From Arthrobacter sp. NicSoilB4 (GTDB lineage: Bacteria; Actinomycetota; Actinomycetes; Actinomycetales; Micrococcaceae), in assembly GCF_019977335.1 (NCBI RefSeq), contig NZ_AP024653.1, forward strand, positions 372,001-436,000: a DNA stretch of 64,000 nt. The letters run 5' to 3'. How positions within the stretch are numbered: position 1 is the first letter of the stretch; the number at the start of each line of letters is the position of its first letter. The position numbers and the translations under genes were made by a program. Positions 45,431-55,253 of the stretch are shown piece after piece. The notes beneath the pieces were generated by a model. It was not told the origin of the DNA, did no database searches, and was given only the letters and a program-made list of their open reading frames with translations.

Positions 45431-46033
45431 ATGCTGAATCAACAGACCCTTGACCAACTATGGGACTTCGATGACCCTGCCCTTTCGGAAGCCCGCTTCC
45501 GCGCGGCCGCCTCCGAGGACCGCTTCGATGCCGACGAACGGGCCGAGCTTTCCACCCAGCTGGGCCGGGCCATCGGGCTTCAGGGCCGGTATGAGGAAGC
45601 CGACGCGCTCCTGGACGCGATCGACGGCGACGAACCCACCGTGGCCGTCCGGGTGCTGCTGGAACGCGGCCGGGTGCTCAATTCCAGCGGCCACCCCGAG
45701 ATGGCCGTGCCGCTCTTTGAGCAGGCCGCCGAACTCGCAGACCATCTGGGCGAGGAATTCCTGGCCGTGGATGCGCTGCACATGCTGGCCATTGCCGACT
45801 CCGCCCACGCCGAGACCTGGACCCGGAGCGCCCTGGAGTACGCCTCCACGGTCCACGACGAGCGGACCAAGCAGTGGCTCGTGGCCCTGCACAACAACCT
45901 GGGTTGGACGCTGCACGACGCAGGCCGCTGCACGGAGGCGATGGTGGAGTTCCAGCTCGCGGAGCAGTGGGCCGAACGCGTCGGCACCCCGCGGCAGCAG
46001 GAACTGGCCCGGGAAGCGATCCGGGCCTGCTGA
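45431..46033 (+). CDS. TPR-like repeat protein
   Basis: 200 residues. Helical repeats with TPR spacing are visible: LGRAIGLQGRYEEADALLDA, LERGRVLNSSGHPEMAVPLF and HNNLGWTLHDAGRCTEAMVE. It has no signal peptide or membrane segment and is presumably a cytoplasmic scaffold. It is 11 bases downstream of the DUF1990 gene, so it is likely co-transcribed. Confidence 0.78.
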   Translation: MLNQQTLDQLWDFDDPALSEARFRAAASEDRFDADERAELSTQLGRAIGLQGRYEEADALLDAIDGDEPTVAVRVLLERGRVLNSSGHPEMAVPLFEQAAELADHLGEEFLAVDALHMLAIADSAHAETWTRSALEYASTVHDERTKQWLVALHNNLGWTLHDAGRCTEAMVEFQLAEQWAERVGTPRQQELAREAIRAC

Positions 46034-46084
46034 GCCTCCTGCAAGAATGGAACACCGTCCCGCTGTACCGAAAGGCACTCTCCC

Positions 46085-46402
46085 GTGATCTTCATCGTCG
46101 TCAAATTCAAGGTAAAGCCCGACTGGTCAGAGCGCTGGCTCGGGCTCGTGGAGGACTTCACCCGGGCCACCCGTCAGGAACCCGGGAACCTCTGGTTCGA
46201 CTGGTCCCGCAGTGTGGAGGACCCCAACGAATTTGTCCTGGTCGAGGCCTTCAAGGACGACGCCGCCGGGGACCATGTCAACAGCGCCCACTTCAAGAAG
46301 GCCATGGCGGACATGCCCCAGGCCCTGGCCGAAACACCCCGGATCATCAGCCGCCAGCTCGACGGCGAGGGCTGGGACCGGATGGGCGAACTCACCATCT
46401 GA
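46085..46402 (+). CDS. ABM-domain (putative quinol monooxygenase) protein
   Basis: 105 residues from a GTG. MIFIVVKFKVKPDWSERWLG, then TRQEPGNLWFDWSRSVEDPN, EFVLVEAFKDDAAGDHVNSA and a C-terminal FKKAMADMP...PRII repeat the YgiN-like antibiotic-biosynthesis-monooxygenase pattern. Such proteins are cofactor-free monooxygenases or detoxification dimers. The substrate is unknown. A 48-base palindrome follows the stop. Confidence 0.8.
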   Translation: MIFIVVKFKVKPDWSERWLGLVEDFTRATRQEPGNLWFDWSRSVEDPNEFVLVEAFKDDAAGDHVNSAHFKKAMADMPQALAETPRIISRQLDGEGWDRMGELTI

Positions 46403-46413
46403 CCCGTGTCCGT

Positions 46414-46461
46414 TGCTCCGTACCCGCCCTTTTGAACCCTCAAAACGGCCCTTACGGAGCA
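46414..46461. repeat. 48-base palindromic repeat, copy 2
   Basis: Begins TGCTCCGTACCCGCCCTTTT and ends CGGCCCTTACGGAGCA. Same length and arms as copies 1, 3 and 4. Lies in the gap between the ABM and DUF503 genes. Confidence 0.85.
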
Positions 46462-46478
46462 ATGGATAGGCTTGGATC

Positions 46479-46772
46479 ATGTGGATCGGCTGGATTGAAT
46501 TCGATGTCCTCCTCGGCGATGTCCACAGCCTGAAGGAGAAACGCTCCGTGGTGCGCCCGGTGCTGGCCGAGCTCAAGCGCCGCTTCGACGTTTCCGTGAC
46601 CGAGGCCGGACTGCAGGACCAGTACCGGCGGGCCCTGATTGGTGTGGGGCTGGTCGCGGCGGACCGTGCGCATCTCGTCGAGGTGCTTGCCGCCGTCGAA
46701 CGCTTTGTGGCCGCGCGGCCCGAACTGGAACTGCTCAGCGCCCGCCAGCGCGAACTCCGCAGCGACGATTAA
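46479..46772 (+). CDS. DUF503 family protein
   Basis: 97 residues. MWIGWIEFDVLLGDVHSLKE KRSVVRPVLAELKRRF and SVTEAGLQDQYRRALIGVGL match DUF503 (YlxP-like), whose B. subtilis gene lies near rbfA and whose role is unclear. Here it is isolated, between two copies of the 48-base palindrome. The start 17 bases after the repeat has no strong ribosome-binding site. Confidence 0.85.
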   Translation: MWIGWIEFDVLLGDVHSLKEKRSVVRPVLAELKRRFDVSVTEAGLQDQYRRALIGVGLVAADRAHLVEVLAAVERFVAARPELELLSARQRELRSDD

Positions 46773-46783
46773 CCCCCGTCGAC

Positions 46784-46831
46784 TGCTCCGTAACCGCCCT
46801 TTTGAGGCGTCATAACGGCGCTTATGGAGCA
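46784..46831. repeat. 48-base palindromic repeat, copy 3
   Basis: Begins TGCTCCGTAACCGCCCTTTT and ends CGGCGCTTATGGAGCA. Twelve bases after the DUF503 stop, 60 bases before the nuclease-like gene. Confidence 0.85.
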
Positions 46832-46891
46832 GAGGATGGGACGTTGTGGATAACTTCTGCGGCGTCGACGCGGTTCTGGTCTTATGAAGCC

Positions 46892-47833
46892 ATGAAAACC
46901 GCGAGCCCGCTGCCGGATGATTTCCACGGACGACCCTTCACCGTTGCCGAAGCGGCAGCAGTCGGGGTGTCGTCCAAGCGGCTCCGCCACCGCTCCCTCG
47001 CAGCGCTCGGCAGGGGCATTCGTTCCCAGGATCCGGTGCCGGGGCTTCCCCTGAGCGTGAGAGTGCGGCCTTTCATTGAGGTCAATGAGCGATGCGCCGC
47101 GTCGCACCACACCGCGGCGGAGCTTGGTTCGCTTCCGGCACGGCAAGCAAAGGAGGGACCCGAGATGTACCACGTGATCAGGCCCGAAGGTGCGGCCCAT
47201 CTCAACCGGCCGCATGTGATCGTTCACCGGATGAAACTCTACGACGACGAGGTGACACTCCTGGATGGGATTCCGATCACCACCCCGGAGCGGACCTGGC
47301 TGGATCTGGCCGAAATGCTGAGCGTAGACGAACTCGTGGTGGCCGGCGACAGCTGTGTCCGGGTGCCCCGTCGTGAGTTCGATGGCAGGGACTTGCCGTT
47401 GTGCAGCCTCGGGGACCTGCAGCGGATGATCGACCGCCACAGGGGAAAACGCGGAATCCGGAGGGCGCGGGAGGCTATCAAACTGATTCGCGTGGGCTCG
47501 GATTCGCCGCAGGAATCCATGCTGAGGCTTGCCATTGTCCGGGCCCGTCTTCCGGAACCGGAACTGAATGTGCCGATCATCGACGACGGCGGAGCACGGC
47601 ACCACGAACCCGACTTGTCCTACCGGAAGTACCGGATCGGCATCGAGTACGAAGGCGAGCATCACGGTGACGAGGGGCAGATTGTCCGGGACATTGCCCG
47701 TTCCGAGCGGTACACGGCTCTCGGCTGGACCGAGGTCCGGATCTCCAAACGCCACATGCACGACGACGCCAGGGCCGCGGTGGCGAAGGTCCGGACCGCA
47801 CTCGTTCAGGCTGGCTGGCGTCCCGGCGGTTAA
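46892..47833 (+). CDS. AbiEi-like/DUF559-type protein with restriction-nuclease-like C-terminus
   Basis: 313 residues from the ATG at 46892. The longer frame would start inside repeat copy 3. The N-terminal 75 residues suggest a winged helix (GRPFTVAEAAAVGVSSKRLR). The C-terminal domain has PD-(D/E)xK-like signals: Asp in HEPDLSYRKYRIGIEYEGEHH, Glu in EYEGE, and basic ISKRHMHDD with flanking VRDIARSERYTALGWTEVRI, as in DUF559/Vsr-like proteins. Many actinobacteria carry several such genes. It could be an orphan nuclease or a toxin-antitoxin/abortive-infection-type protein. No partner gene is adjacent. It is flanked closely by two copies of the palindromic repeat. Confidence 0.72.
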   Translation: MKTASPLPDDFHGRPFTVAEAAAVGVSSKRLRHRSLAALGRGIRSQDPVPGLPLSVRVRPFIEVNERCAASHHTAAELGSLPARQAKEGPEMYHVIRPEGAAHLNRPHVIVHRMKLYDDEVTLLDGIPITTPERTWLDLAEMLSVDELVVAGDSCVRVPRREFDGRDLPLCSLGDLQRMIDRHRGKRGIRRAREAIKLIRVGSDSPQESMLRLAIVRARLPEPELNVPIIDDGGARHHEPDLSYRKYRIGIEYEGEHHGDEGQIVRDIARSERYTALGWTEVRISKRHMHDDARAAVAKVRTALVQAGWRPGG

Positions 47834-47844
47834 ACCCAAACGAC

Positions 47845-47892
47845 TGCTCCGCAACTGCCGTTCTGAGGGTCCAGAAGGGCAGCTACGGAGCA
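47845..47892. repeat. 48-base palindromic repeat, copy 4
   Basis: Begins TGCTCCGCAACTGCCGTTCT and ends GGGCAGCTACGGAGCA. It lies between the nuclease-like gene and the convergent purL stop. Flanks CGAC/GTCG extend the palindrome. Confidence 0.85.
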
Positions 47893-47912
47893 GTCGACGG
47901 GGGCGGTGGGGA

Positions 47913-50252
47913 CTAGCCGAAGTACTTCGGCAGGGTGGCCTCGTGGGCTTCGCGGAGGGACCCGAGGTTCAGGGTCTCGACGCCGTTGATCTCCAGCGTG
48001 CCGCCCTCGGCGTCCACAACGCCGATCCGGATGTGTGCGAAGCCGCGCGCGGTGCACATGTCCTTGAAGCGGATCTCTTCGGAGCGGGGCACGGCCACAA
48101 TGGCCCGGCCCTGCGTCTCGGAGAACAGCGCCGTGAACAGGTCCACCCCGTCGCGGTCCAGGACGTCCTGCAGGGCGATCCGGGCACCCACGCCGTAGCG
48201 CAGCGAGGACTCCACGAGGGCTGCCGCGAGGCCGCCTTCGGAGAGGTCGTGAGCGGAGTCCACCATGCCGTCGCGGGAGGCGTTGATCAGGATCTCGCCC
48301 AGTTCGCGTTCGGCGGCCAGGTCAACCTTGGGCGGCAGCCCGCCGAGGTGGCCGCGCATGTTGGACCACTCCGAACCGTCCAGTTCCGCCGCCGTCGTGC
48401 CGAGCAGGTAGATGGCCTGGCCGTCTTCCTTCCAGCCCGACGGCGTGCGGCGCGCGACGTCGTCGAACTTGCCGAGCACAGCAACCACGGGGGAGGGGTG
48501 GATGGGCGTGGTGCCGGTCTGGTTGTACAGCGAGACGTTGCCGCCGGTGACCGGGATGCCGAGCACCATGCAGGCGTCGGACAGGCCGCGGATTGCTTCG
48601 GCGAGCTGCCACATGACGTCGGGGTCCTCGGGGGAGCCGAAGTTCAGGCAGTCGCTGACCGCCATCGGCACGGCGCCGGAGGTGGCGACGTTGCGGTACG
48701 CCTCGGCGAGGGCCAGCTGCGCGCCGTGGTACGGATCGAGGTAGGTGTAGCGGCCGTTGGCGTCGGTGGCCAGGGCCACGCCAAGGCCGGTTTCCTCGTC
48801 CACCCGGACCACTCCGGCGTCGTCCGGGAACGCCATGGCGGTGTTGCCGCCGACGTAGCGGTCGTACTGGTTGGTGATCCAGGACTTGCTGCACATGTTC
48901 GGAGAGGCAACGAGTTCGGTGATGGCGGCGGCCAGTTCAGCCGGGGCTGAGGGGCGTCCGGCATCCTGCACGGACCCGGTGAAGACATCGGCCTGCACGG
49001 CGTCCTGCCACTCCGGGCGGGCGTAGGGGCGGTCGTAGACCGGACCGTCGTGGGCGACCGTGCGCGGGTCGACGTCGACGATGACTTCGCCTTCCCACGT
49101 GATGATCAGGCGGCCGGTGTCGGTCACCTCGCCCAGCCAGGAGTACTCCACGGCCCACTTGTCCATGACCGCTTCGAACGCGGCGATGTTCTCGGGGGTG
49201 ACCACGGCCATCATGCGTTCCTGCGACTCGGACATCAGGATTTCGCCCGGGGTCAGGGTGGGGTCACGCAGCAGGACCGAGGTCAGCTCGACTTCCATGC
49301 CGCCGTCGCCGTTGGAGGCGAGCTCGGACGTGGCGCAGGAAATGCCTGCGGCACCGAGGTCCTGGATGCCCTCCACGAGGGAGCCCTTGAACAGCTCGAG
49401 GCAGCACTCGATCAGGACCTTCTCGGCGAAGGGGTCGCCCACCTGGACAGCGGGGCGCTTGGACGGCTTGGTGTCGTCGAAGGACTCCGAGGCCAGCACG
49501 GAGGCGCCGCCGATGCCGTCGCCGCCGGTGCGGGCACCGAAGAGCACCACCTTGTTGCCCTTGCCGGAGGCGTTGGCGAGGCGGATGTCCTCGTGGCGCA
49601 TCACGCCGACTGCCAGGGCGTTGACCAGCGGGTTGCCCTGGTAGACGGAGTCGAAGACCATTTCGCCGCCGATGTTGGGCAGGCCCAGCGAGTTGCCGTA
49701 GCCGCCAATCCCGGCCACGGCGCCGTGCATAACGCGGGCGGTGTCCGGGTGGTCGATGGCGCCGAAGCGCAGCGGGTCCATGACGGCCACCGGGCGGGCG
49801 CCCATGGAGATGATGTCGCGGACAATGCCGCCGATGCCGGTTGCCGCGCCCTGGTAGGGCTCCACGAACGACGGCGAGTTGTGGGACTCGATCTTGAACG
49901 TCACGGCCCAGCCGTCGCCCAGGTTGGTGACGCCGGCGTTTTCGCCGATGCCCACGAGCATGTCCTTTTTCATCTCGTCGGTCACCTTGTCGCCGAACTG
50001 GCGCAGGTGGTTCTTCGAGGATTTGTAGGAGCAGTGCTCGCTCCACATAACGGAGTACATGGCGAGCTCGGCGCCGGTGGGGCGGCGGCCCAGGACCTTG
50101 ACGACCTCGTCGAACTCGTTCTGCTTCAGGCCCAGCTCGGCCCAGGGGAGCTCCACGTCCGGGGTCTTGGCCGCGTTCTCGACGGTGTCGATGTTGAACT
50201 TCTTGGACTCGGTGGCGGTGCCGGCCGTCCGGCCCGTCGACGTCTCCGTCAT
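47913..50252 (-). CDS. purL: Phosphoribosylformylglycinamidine synthase, large subunit
   Basis: 779 residues, small-type PurL. The ATG at 50252 overlaps the purQ stop by four bases. Motifs: [40 protein letters not shown] (FGAR/ATP binding), [57 protein letters not shown]. With PurS and PurQ it converts FGAR plus glutamine and ATP to FGAM. The C-terminal half repeats the fold of the first. Last gene of purS-purQ-purL. Confidence 0.97.
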   Translation of the reverse strand: MTETSTGRTAGTATESKKFNIDTVENAAKTPDVELPWAELGLKQNEFDEVVKVLGRRPTGAELAMYSVMWSEHCSYKSSKNHLRQFGDKVTDEMKKDMLVGIGENAGVTNLGDGWAVTFKIESHNSPSFVEPYQGAATGIGGIVRDIISMGARPVAVMDPLRFGAIDHPDTARVMHGAVAGIGGYGNSLGLPNIGGEMVFDSVYQGNPLVNALAVGVMRHEDIRLANASGKGNKVVLFGARTGGDGIGGASVLASESFDDTKPSKRPAVQVGDPFAEKVLIECCLELFKGSLVEGIQDLGAAGISCATSELASNGDGGMEVELTSVLLRDPTLTPGEILMSESQERMMAVVTPENIAAFEAVMDKWAVEYSWLGEVTDTGRLIITWEGEVIVDVDPRTVAHDGPVYDRPYARPEWQDAVQADVFTGSVQDAGRPSAPAELAAAITELVASPNMCSKSWITNQYDRYVGGNTAMAFPDDAGVVRVDEETGLGVALATDANGRYTYLDPYHGAQLALAEAYRNVATSGAVPMAVSDCLNFGSPEDPDVMWQLAEAIRGLSDACMVLGIPVTGGNVSLYNQTGTTPIHPSPVVAVLGKFDDVARRTPSGWKEDGQAIYLLGTTAAELDGSEWSNMRGHLGGLPPKVDLAAERELGEILINASRDGMVDSAHDLSEGGLAAALVESSLRYGVGARIALQDVLDRDGVDLFTALFSETQGRAIVAVPRSEEIRFKDMCTARGFAHIRIGVVDAEGGTLEINGVETLNLGSLREAHEATLPKYFG

Positions 50253-51007
50253 TTGTTGTCTCCCACGATCTTGTTCAGTACAGAGGTGAAGAAGCCGAGG
50301 CCTTCGGTGCCGGAGCCGTCTTCGGGGCCGAACCCTGCCTCCACGGCGTGCTCCGGGTGCGGCATGAGGCCCACCACGTTGCCCGCGGCGTTGGAGATGC
50401 CGGCGATGTCGCGGCGCGAGCCGTTGGGGTTCCAGCCGACGTAGCGGAACACCACCCGCCCCTCCGCCTCCAGGGCGTCCAGGGTCTTCTCGTCGGCGAT
50501 GTACTGGCCGTCCTGGTTCTTCAGCGGCACAGTGATTTCCTGGCCGACGGCATAGTCGCCGGTCCAGGCGGTGGTGTTGTTCTCCACGCGCAGGACCTGG
50601 TCGCGGCACATGAACTTCAGGTGGTCGTTCTTGATCATCGAACCGGGCAGCAGGTGCGATTCGGTGAGGATCTGGAAACCGTTGCAGATGCCCAGGACCG
50701 GCAGCTTGGCGTCCGAGTTGGCGGCGTCGATGATCCTGGACATCAGCGGCGCGAACCGGGAGATGGCCCCGGCGCGGAGGTAGTCGCCGTAGGAAAAACC
50801 GCCGGGAATGACGACGGCGTCGACGTCGCCGAGGGTGGTGTCTGCGTGCCAGAGGGCCACGGGCGTGGCGCCGGCCAGGCGGACCGCACGGACGGCGTCG
50901 CGGTCGTCCAGGGTGCCGGGGAAGGTAACGACGCCGATCTTCGCACCAGCGAGCTGCGGGTGGGCCGCGACGGCGATGGCCTCGCCGATCAGGGGGAGTT
51001 CAGTCAT
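50249..51007 (-). CDS. purQ: Phosphoribosylformylglycinamidine synthase, glutaminase subunit
   Basis: 252 residues. A class I glutamine amidotransferase: nucleophile Cys in [16 protein letters not shown], late His in [11 protein letters not shown], and [20 protein letters not shown]. It frees ammonia from glutamine for PurL. The N-terminus has about 20 extra residues ([20 protein letters not shown]) before the conserved core, so a shorter start at an internal codon is possible. One base separates it from purS. Confidence 0.96.
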   Translation of the reverse strand: MTELPLIGEAIAVAAHPQLAGAKIGVVTFPGTLDDRDAVRAVRLAGATPVALWHADTTLGDVDAVVIPGGFSYGDYLRAGAISRFAPLMSRIIDAANSDAKLPVLGICNGFQILTESHLLPGSMIKNDHLKFMCRDQVLRVENNTTAWTGDYAVGQEITVPLKNQDGQYIADEKTLDALEAEGRVVFRYVGWNPNGSRRDIAGISNAAGNVVGLMPHPEHAVEAGFGPEDGSGTEGLGFFTSVLNKIVGDNK

Positions 51008-51008
51008 C

Positions 51009-51260
51009 TCAGGCCTCGACGACCTCGACGTTGACGACGTCCTCGATGACCGGGTTGGACAGCAGGGTTTCCGCGGCGTTCCGGGCCTGGGCCAGGATCT
51101 CCTCGGTCACCTCGCCGTCGACGGTGAGTTCAAAGCGCTTCCCCTGGCGGACAGCGCTAAAAGCGGTGAAGCCCAGCCGGGGGAGTGCACCCACGATGGC
51201 CTTCCCCTGCGGGTCGAGAATCTCGGGCTTGGGCATGACGTCGACAACGATCCGGGGCAT
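51009..51260 (-). CDS. purS: Phosphoribosylformylglycinamidine synthase, subunit PurS
   Basis: 83 residues from the ATG at 51260 ([20 protein letters not shown]); an extension to 51317 is unsupported. [13 protein letters not shown] and the C-terminal helix complete the usual PurS pattern. It bridges PurL and PurQ in the FGAM synthase complex. It is the first gene of the operon. The 296-base stretch upstream (51261-51556) holds no feature that I recognise beyond the promoter space. Confidence 0.95.
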   Translation of the reverse strand: MPRIVVDVMPKPEILDPQGKAIVGALPRLGFTAFSAVRQGKRFELTVDGEVTEEILAQARNAAETLLSNPVIEDVVNVEVVEA

Positions 51261-51556
51261 CCGGCAACTCCTGTGCGTGAGCATTGGGTAAGGGCGCAGC
51301 GGAGGGTGCCGTCTCACGCCGATCCGCTGTGTGTGAGGACAGTGTGGTGAATACAGCGTGAAAGGGCGCTCCGCGAGCTTGCATGCCTATTCTACCGGCC
51401 CCAGTGCTCCCGGCCGCATTCGGCCGGGAGTGTGAACGTTGCCCGCCCGGTTGCCGGGGCGGCCGGCCGGAACGCTCCCCGCTGTCCGGCGTTGTCACGC
51501 GGGTGACCTGCGGCGACGCTATGGTCACCCCTGTGCCCCGTCAGTAGCATGTGCTT

Positions 51557-51742
51557 ATGTCTGAGAAATCGAAATCTGTGCTGTTGCCCGTTGTTGCCGC
51601 CGCTGTGTTCGCGGGACTTGGACGGATGGTCCTGCAGAAGATCAAAGCGGACCGCAGGGCCCGGCAGAGCAATGTGGCCGGGCCGGTCGATGCGAAGACC
51701 CGCGCCTGGATCAGCGAGGTTGTCCGGACGCCCCGGCAGTAG
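51557..51742 (+). CDS. Small membrane-anchored protein of unknown function
   Basis: 61 residues from the ATG at 51557. A short hydrophobic segment (VLLPVVAAAVFAGLGRMVL, residues 8-26) is followed by a basic KIKADRRARQ and a C-terminal AKTRAWISEVV. A C-terminal hairpin with GC-rich stem follows the stop. Its own stop, coding-like base composition and conserved-looking topology favour a real gene. No family could be named. Confidence 0.5.
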   Translation: MSEKSKSVLLPVVAAAVFAGLGRMVLQKIKADRRARQSNVAGPVDAKTRAWISEVVRTPRQ

Positions 51743-51754
51743 CCGGCCCGGAGC

Positions 51755-51790
51755 GGCCCCGCGCCCGCGTGCGCGTGGCTCCGCGGGGCC
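51755..51790. terminator. Hairpin terminator
   Basis: GGCCCCGCG (51755-51763) pairs with CGCGGGGCC (51782-51790), followed by TT. Directly after the small membrane protein gene. Confidence 0.6.
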
Positions 51791-52013
51791 TTCGCCACCC
51801 TCTTTCACCCCGCCGGCCGCGGGAGTTCTGTCGAAGGGTGTGACAAATTTTGATTTACCCTTTGTGTTCTATGTCATAACTGGCTCTCAGTCTGTACTGT
51901 ATGAATCGGCTGGTATCCGTCGGGGCCCTGAGAGTCTCAGCTCTTTCTGTCCTGCCAGTCCCTTGACCCGGCAGCAACGTCGGGACCGTTCCTTATGAAA
52001 GGTTCAACAACAC

Positions 52014-55000
52014 GTGAATACACCAGGAAAGAGCTTCCTTCGAAGCGGGGGACTCCGGAGGGCCGTGGCACTGACCCTGGGCTTGCCGGTGCTCTTGTCG
52101 ACAGTCGCGATCTCGCCCGCCACCGCGGCCCCAGTGCAGGGTTCCGCCGTTGCGGCGGTGGCCCAGAAGAATCTGGATGCCAGCAGCTATAAGGACGGCC
52201 GTTACATCGTTGTCCTGACCGAGAAGCCGGCAGCCACGTATGACGGCGGCACGCCCGGCCTCGCGTCAACCAAGCCGGAATCGGGCAAGAAGCTCGACAC
52301 CAACAGGGCCGAAGTCAAGAAGTACGAGGCGCACCTCGAAAAGAAGCAGGCCGACGTCGCGGGCACGCAGAACGTCCAGATCAATCGGCAGTTCACCGCC
52401 GTCCTCAACGGCTTCAGCGCCAACCTCACCGCGGACCAGGCCCTCAAATTGGCCAAGGACCCCAGCGTACTGACGGTTGCCCCTGACACGGAAAACGCTC
52501 CGGACTACTCCAGCACCGACTTCCTGAAGCTCAGCGGAGCCAACGGAACCTGGAACACGAAGTTCGGCGGCCAGGACGGCGCCGGCAAGGGCGTCGTCGT
52601 CGGCGTCATCGACACCGGCTACACCCCGTCCAGCGCGTTCTTCGCCGGGGAAGAGGTCAAGCCCCTCGTCGGCCAGCCTGTCGTCGGTGTGCCGTACCGG
52701 ACGGCGGACGGCAAGATCGCAATGCTCAAGTCCGACGGCGACACCTTTATCGGTGAGTGCCAGAAGGGCCAGGACTTCGACGGTTCTGCCTGTAACTCCA
52801 AGGTCCTGAGCGCGCACTACTTCGCCGAGGACTTCCTGAAGTTCACGCCCCCGGGCAACCGCGCTCCGGAAGAACTGCTCTCTCCGGTCGATGTCGCCAG
52901 CCACGGCACCCACACGGCAAGCACCTCGGCGGGCAACGCCAACGTCGAGACTTTCGTCGACGGGCGCAGCTTCGGCCTGACGAGCGGCGTAGCGCCGGCC
53001 GCCAAGCTCTCCGTTTACAAGGTCTGCTGGGAAGACACCGACCCCAACACGGGCGGCTGCTACAGCTCCTCGTCCGTTGCCGCCGTCGACCGTGCCGTCA
53101 AAGACGGCGTCGACGTGCTGAACTACTCGATCTCAGGTTCCGCAACGTCCGTTATTGACCCGGTCTCGATTGCCTTCCTGAACGCTGCCTCCGCAGGCAT
53201 CTTCGTCGCCGCTTCGGCCGGCAACTCCGGTCCGACGGCCAGTACTGTCAACCACGGCGGCCCCTGGGTCACCACGGTTGCGGCCAGCAGCTTCTCCCAG
53301 GAGCTTCAGGGCACGGTTGAATTCGCTGACGGCACCAAGTTCCGCGGCGCCAGCATCATGAACAAGGAAGTCAAGGACGCCGGCGTTGTGCTGGCTGTCA
53401 ACGCGGCCGCGGCGACCCCGCCGTCGAACCCGGCCCTGTGCGGTCCCGGCACCCTGGACCCGGCGAAGGTCGCCGGCAAGGTCGTCGTCTGCGACCGCGG
53501 CGTTGTCGACCGCGTCGCCAAGAGCGCCGAGGTCGCCCGCGGCGGCGGCGTCGGCATGATCCTGGTGAACCTGAGCAATTCCTCGCTGGACACCGATCAG
53601 CACGCAGTCCCGACTGTCCACGTGAACCCGCCGGCCACCGAGGCCATCAAGGCCAAGGTAACTGCCACCCCGGACATCAAGGTTTCCCTGGTCAACAAGG
53701 ACACCACCGGACTCCCGCTGGAGGCGCAGCCGCAGATCGCCGGCTTCTCCTCCCGAGGGCCGCTGCTGGCCACCGATTCGGACCTGCTGAAGCCTGATGT
53801 TGCGGCTCCGGGCGTTGCAGTCCTCGCCGGTGTCTCGCCGATCGGCGCTGACGGCGCAAAGTTCGGGTTTATGTCCGGTACCTCCATGGCAGCACCTCAC
53901 GTCGCAGGCTTCGGCGCGCTGCTCCTGGGCAAGAACCCGAAGTGGTCCCCGGCAACGGTCAAGTCCGCCATGATGACCACAGCCGGCAACGTCGTGAACG
54001 CTGATGGCTCCAAGAACACCGACGTCCACGCCACGGGCGCGGGCCAGGTGGATCCGGCACGCATGGTCGACCCGGGTCTTGTCTACGACGCCAACGAAGA
54101 GGACTACTGGAAGTTCATCCAGGGCACCGGGATCAACCTCGGCCTGCCGTCCAGCACGCTGCCGCGCGACATGAACGTTGCGTCCTTCTCGCTGGGCAAC
54201 CTCACCGGCAAGATCGAGGTTACCCGCACGGTCACCGCCCTCACCCCGGGCGTCTACAAGGTCAAAGCCAACGTGCCCGGAATCCAGGTCAACGTGGCTC
54301 CGGCAGCCCTGAACTTCAAGGCCGCCGGCGAGAAGAAGACCTTCAAGGTCACCTTTGAGAACAAGAACGCTGCCCTGGGCAAGTTCGCCATGGGTTCGAT
54401 GAGCTGGGAGGGTGCAGGAAAGACCGTCACCTCGCCGATCGCAGTCCGGCCGCAGTCTGTCGTCGCCGCGAAGGATGTTTTCCTGAGCACCGAGGCCGGC
54501 ACCGGTTCGGGCGACATCAGCGTTGTGTCCGGCTCGAGCAGCCCGATCAACATGACCCTCGACGGCCTGTCCAAGGCGGATTCCTCTGCCGTGGAGCTGG
54601 TCCCCGGTCCGTTCGCTGGCCGCCCCGATGCCTCGACCTACGTCAAGAAGGTGACAGTCAAGGCCGGTGCTCCGCTGGCCAAGTTCTCGGTCATCTCCTC
54701 CGACCCGGCCGCGGACTTCGACATGTGGGTCGTCACGCCCGGTGGTGTCGAGCAGGTGGCGACGTCGTCGTCCAGCGAGACACTGTCGATCTCGAACCCG
54801 GCCGCAGGCGACTACACGATTTACGCGAACCTGTACTCCAGCGCGGGCGGCAAGGCCACGAAGGCAAGCGTTGATGCCGCGATCCTCGGTGCCAACGAGA
54901 ACAATGCGACCATCACGCCGAACCCGCTGGTGCTGCCGAACGGTGAAACGGGCAAGATCACGCTGAACTGGCTGGGTCTGAAGCCCGGCTCCTACATCGG

Positions 55001-55154
55001 TCGGATCACCTTTGCCGGTGCCAGCGAGCCGACGTTTGTCAGCCTCGTCGTGAATGCTGCAGGCGTTGCCTCCGTGGCGCCGACTTCAGGCAGCGCAGCT
55101 GCGCAGTCCAAGTTCCAGAACCAGGAGCTTGAGCGGCCCAACTACGCAATCTAG
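52014..55154 (+). CDS. Secreted subtilisin-like serine protease (S8 family)
   Basis: 1046 residues from a GTG. A long signal peptide (LRRAVALTLGLPVLLSTVAI, ending ATA-AP near residue 39) is followed by an I9-type propeptide (YIVVLTEKPAATYDG). The catalytic triad is Asp200 (VVVGVIDTGYTPSS), His297 (VASHGTHTASTSAGN) and Ser624 (FMSGTSMAAPHVAG). A PA domain lies between His and Ser, about 470-560 (LDPAKVAGKVVVCDRG). A C-terminal fibronectin-like plus PPC-like region (DFDMWVVTPGGVEQVATSSS) follows. It resembles large plant/actinobacterial subtilases with cucumisin-like architecture. AT-rich promoter-like DNA lies at 51845-51905. It is convergent with the SSI-like operon. Confidence 0.95.
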   Translation: MNTPGKSFLRSGGLRRAVALTLGLPVLLSTVAISPATAAPVQGSAVAAVAQKNLDASSYKDGRYIVVLTEKPAATYDGGTPGLASTKPESGKKLDTNRAEVKKYEAHLEKKQADVAGTQNVQINRQFTAVLNGFSANLTADQALKLAKDPSVLTVAPDTENAPDYSSTDFLKLSGANGTWNTKFGGQDGAGKGVVVGVIDTGYTPSSAFFAGEEVKPLVGQPVVGVPYRTADGKIAMLKSDGDTFIGECQKGQDFDGSACNSKVLSAHYFAEDFLKFTPPGNRAPEELLSPVDVASHGTHTASTSAGNANVETFVDGRSFGLTSGVAPAAKLSVYKVCWEDTDPNTGGCYSSSSVAAVDRAVKDGVDVLNYSISGSATSVIDPVSIAFLNAASAGIFVAASAGNSGPTASTVNHGGPWVTTVAASSFSQELQGTVEFADGTKFRGASIMNKEVKDAGVVLAVNAAAATPPSNPALCGPGTLDPAKVAGKVVVCDRGVVDRVAKSAEVARGGGVGMILVNLSNSSLDTDQHAVPTVHVNPPATEAIKAKVTATPDIKVSLVNKDTTGLPLEAQPQIAGFSSRGPLLATDSDLLKPDVAAPGVAVLAGVSPIGADGAKFGFMSGTSMAAPHVAGFGALLLGKNPKWSPATVKSAMMTTAGNVVNADGSKNTDVHATGAGQVDPARMVDPGLVYDANEEDYWKFIQGTGINLGLPSSTLPRDMNVASFSLGNLTGKIEVTRTVTALTPGVYKVKANVPGIQVNVAPAALNFKAAGEKKTFKVTFENKNAALGKFAMGSMSWEGAGKTVTSPIAVRPQSVVAAKDVFLSTEAGTGSGDISVVSGSSSPINMTLDGLSKADSSAVELVPGPFAGRPDASTYVKKVTVKAGAPLAKFSVISSDPAADFDMWVVTPGGVEQVATSSSSETLSISNPAAGDYTIYANLYSSAGGKATKASVDAAILGANENNATITPNPLVLPNGETGKITLNWLGLKPGSYIGRITFAGASEPTFVSLVVNAAGVASVAPTSGSAAAQSKFQNQELERPNYAI

Positions 55155-55173
55155 GCGCAACTAAACCTGACAA

Positions 55174-55217
55174 CAAAGGCAATGGCCGGCGGTTCGCACC
55201 GCCGGCCATTGCCTTTG
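55174..55217. terminator. Bidirectional terminator, subtilase / inhibitor operon
   Basis: Perfect 20-base arms (CAAAGGCAATGGCCGGCGGT, 55174-55193) closed by TCGC, complement 55198-55217. One of the strongest hairpins in the window. Confidence 0.9.
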
Positions 55218-55253
55218 CCTGTTAAGTGGTGACGCCTGCGGGGTTCCGCGGGC

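Noticed and set aside
46414..47892. Copies 2-4 of the palindrome as plain rho-independent terminators
   Set aside because: No U-tract, fixed 48-base length and a shared primary sequence point to a repeat family, though a termination side effect is possible.
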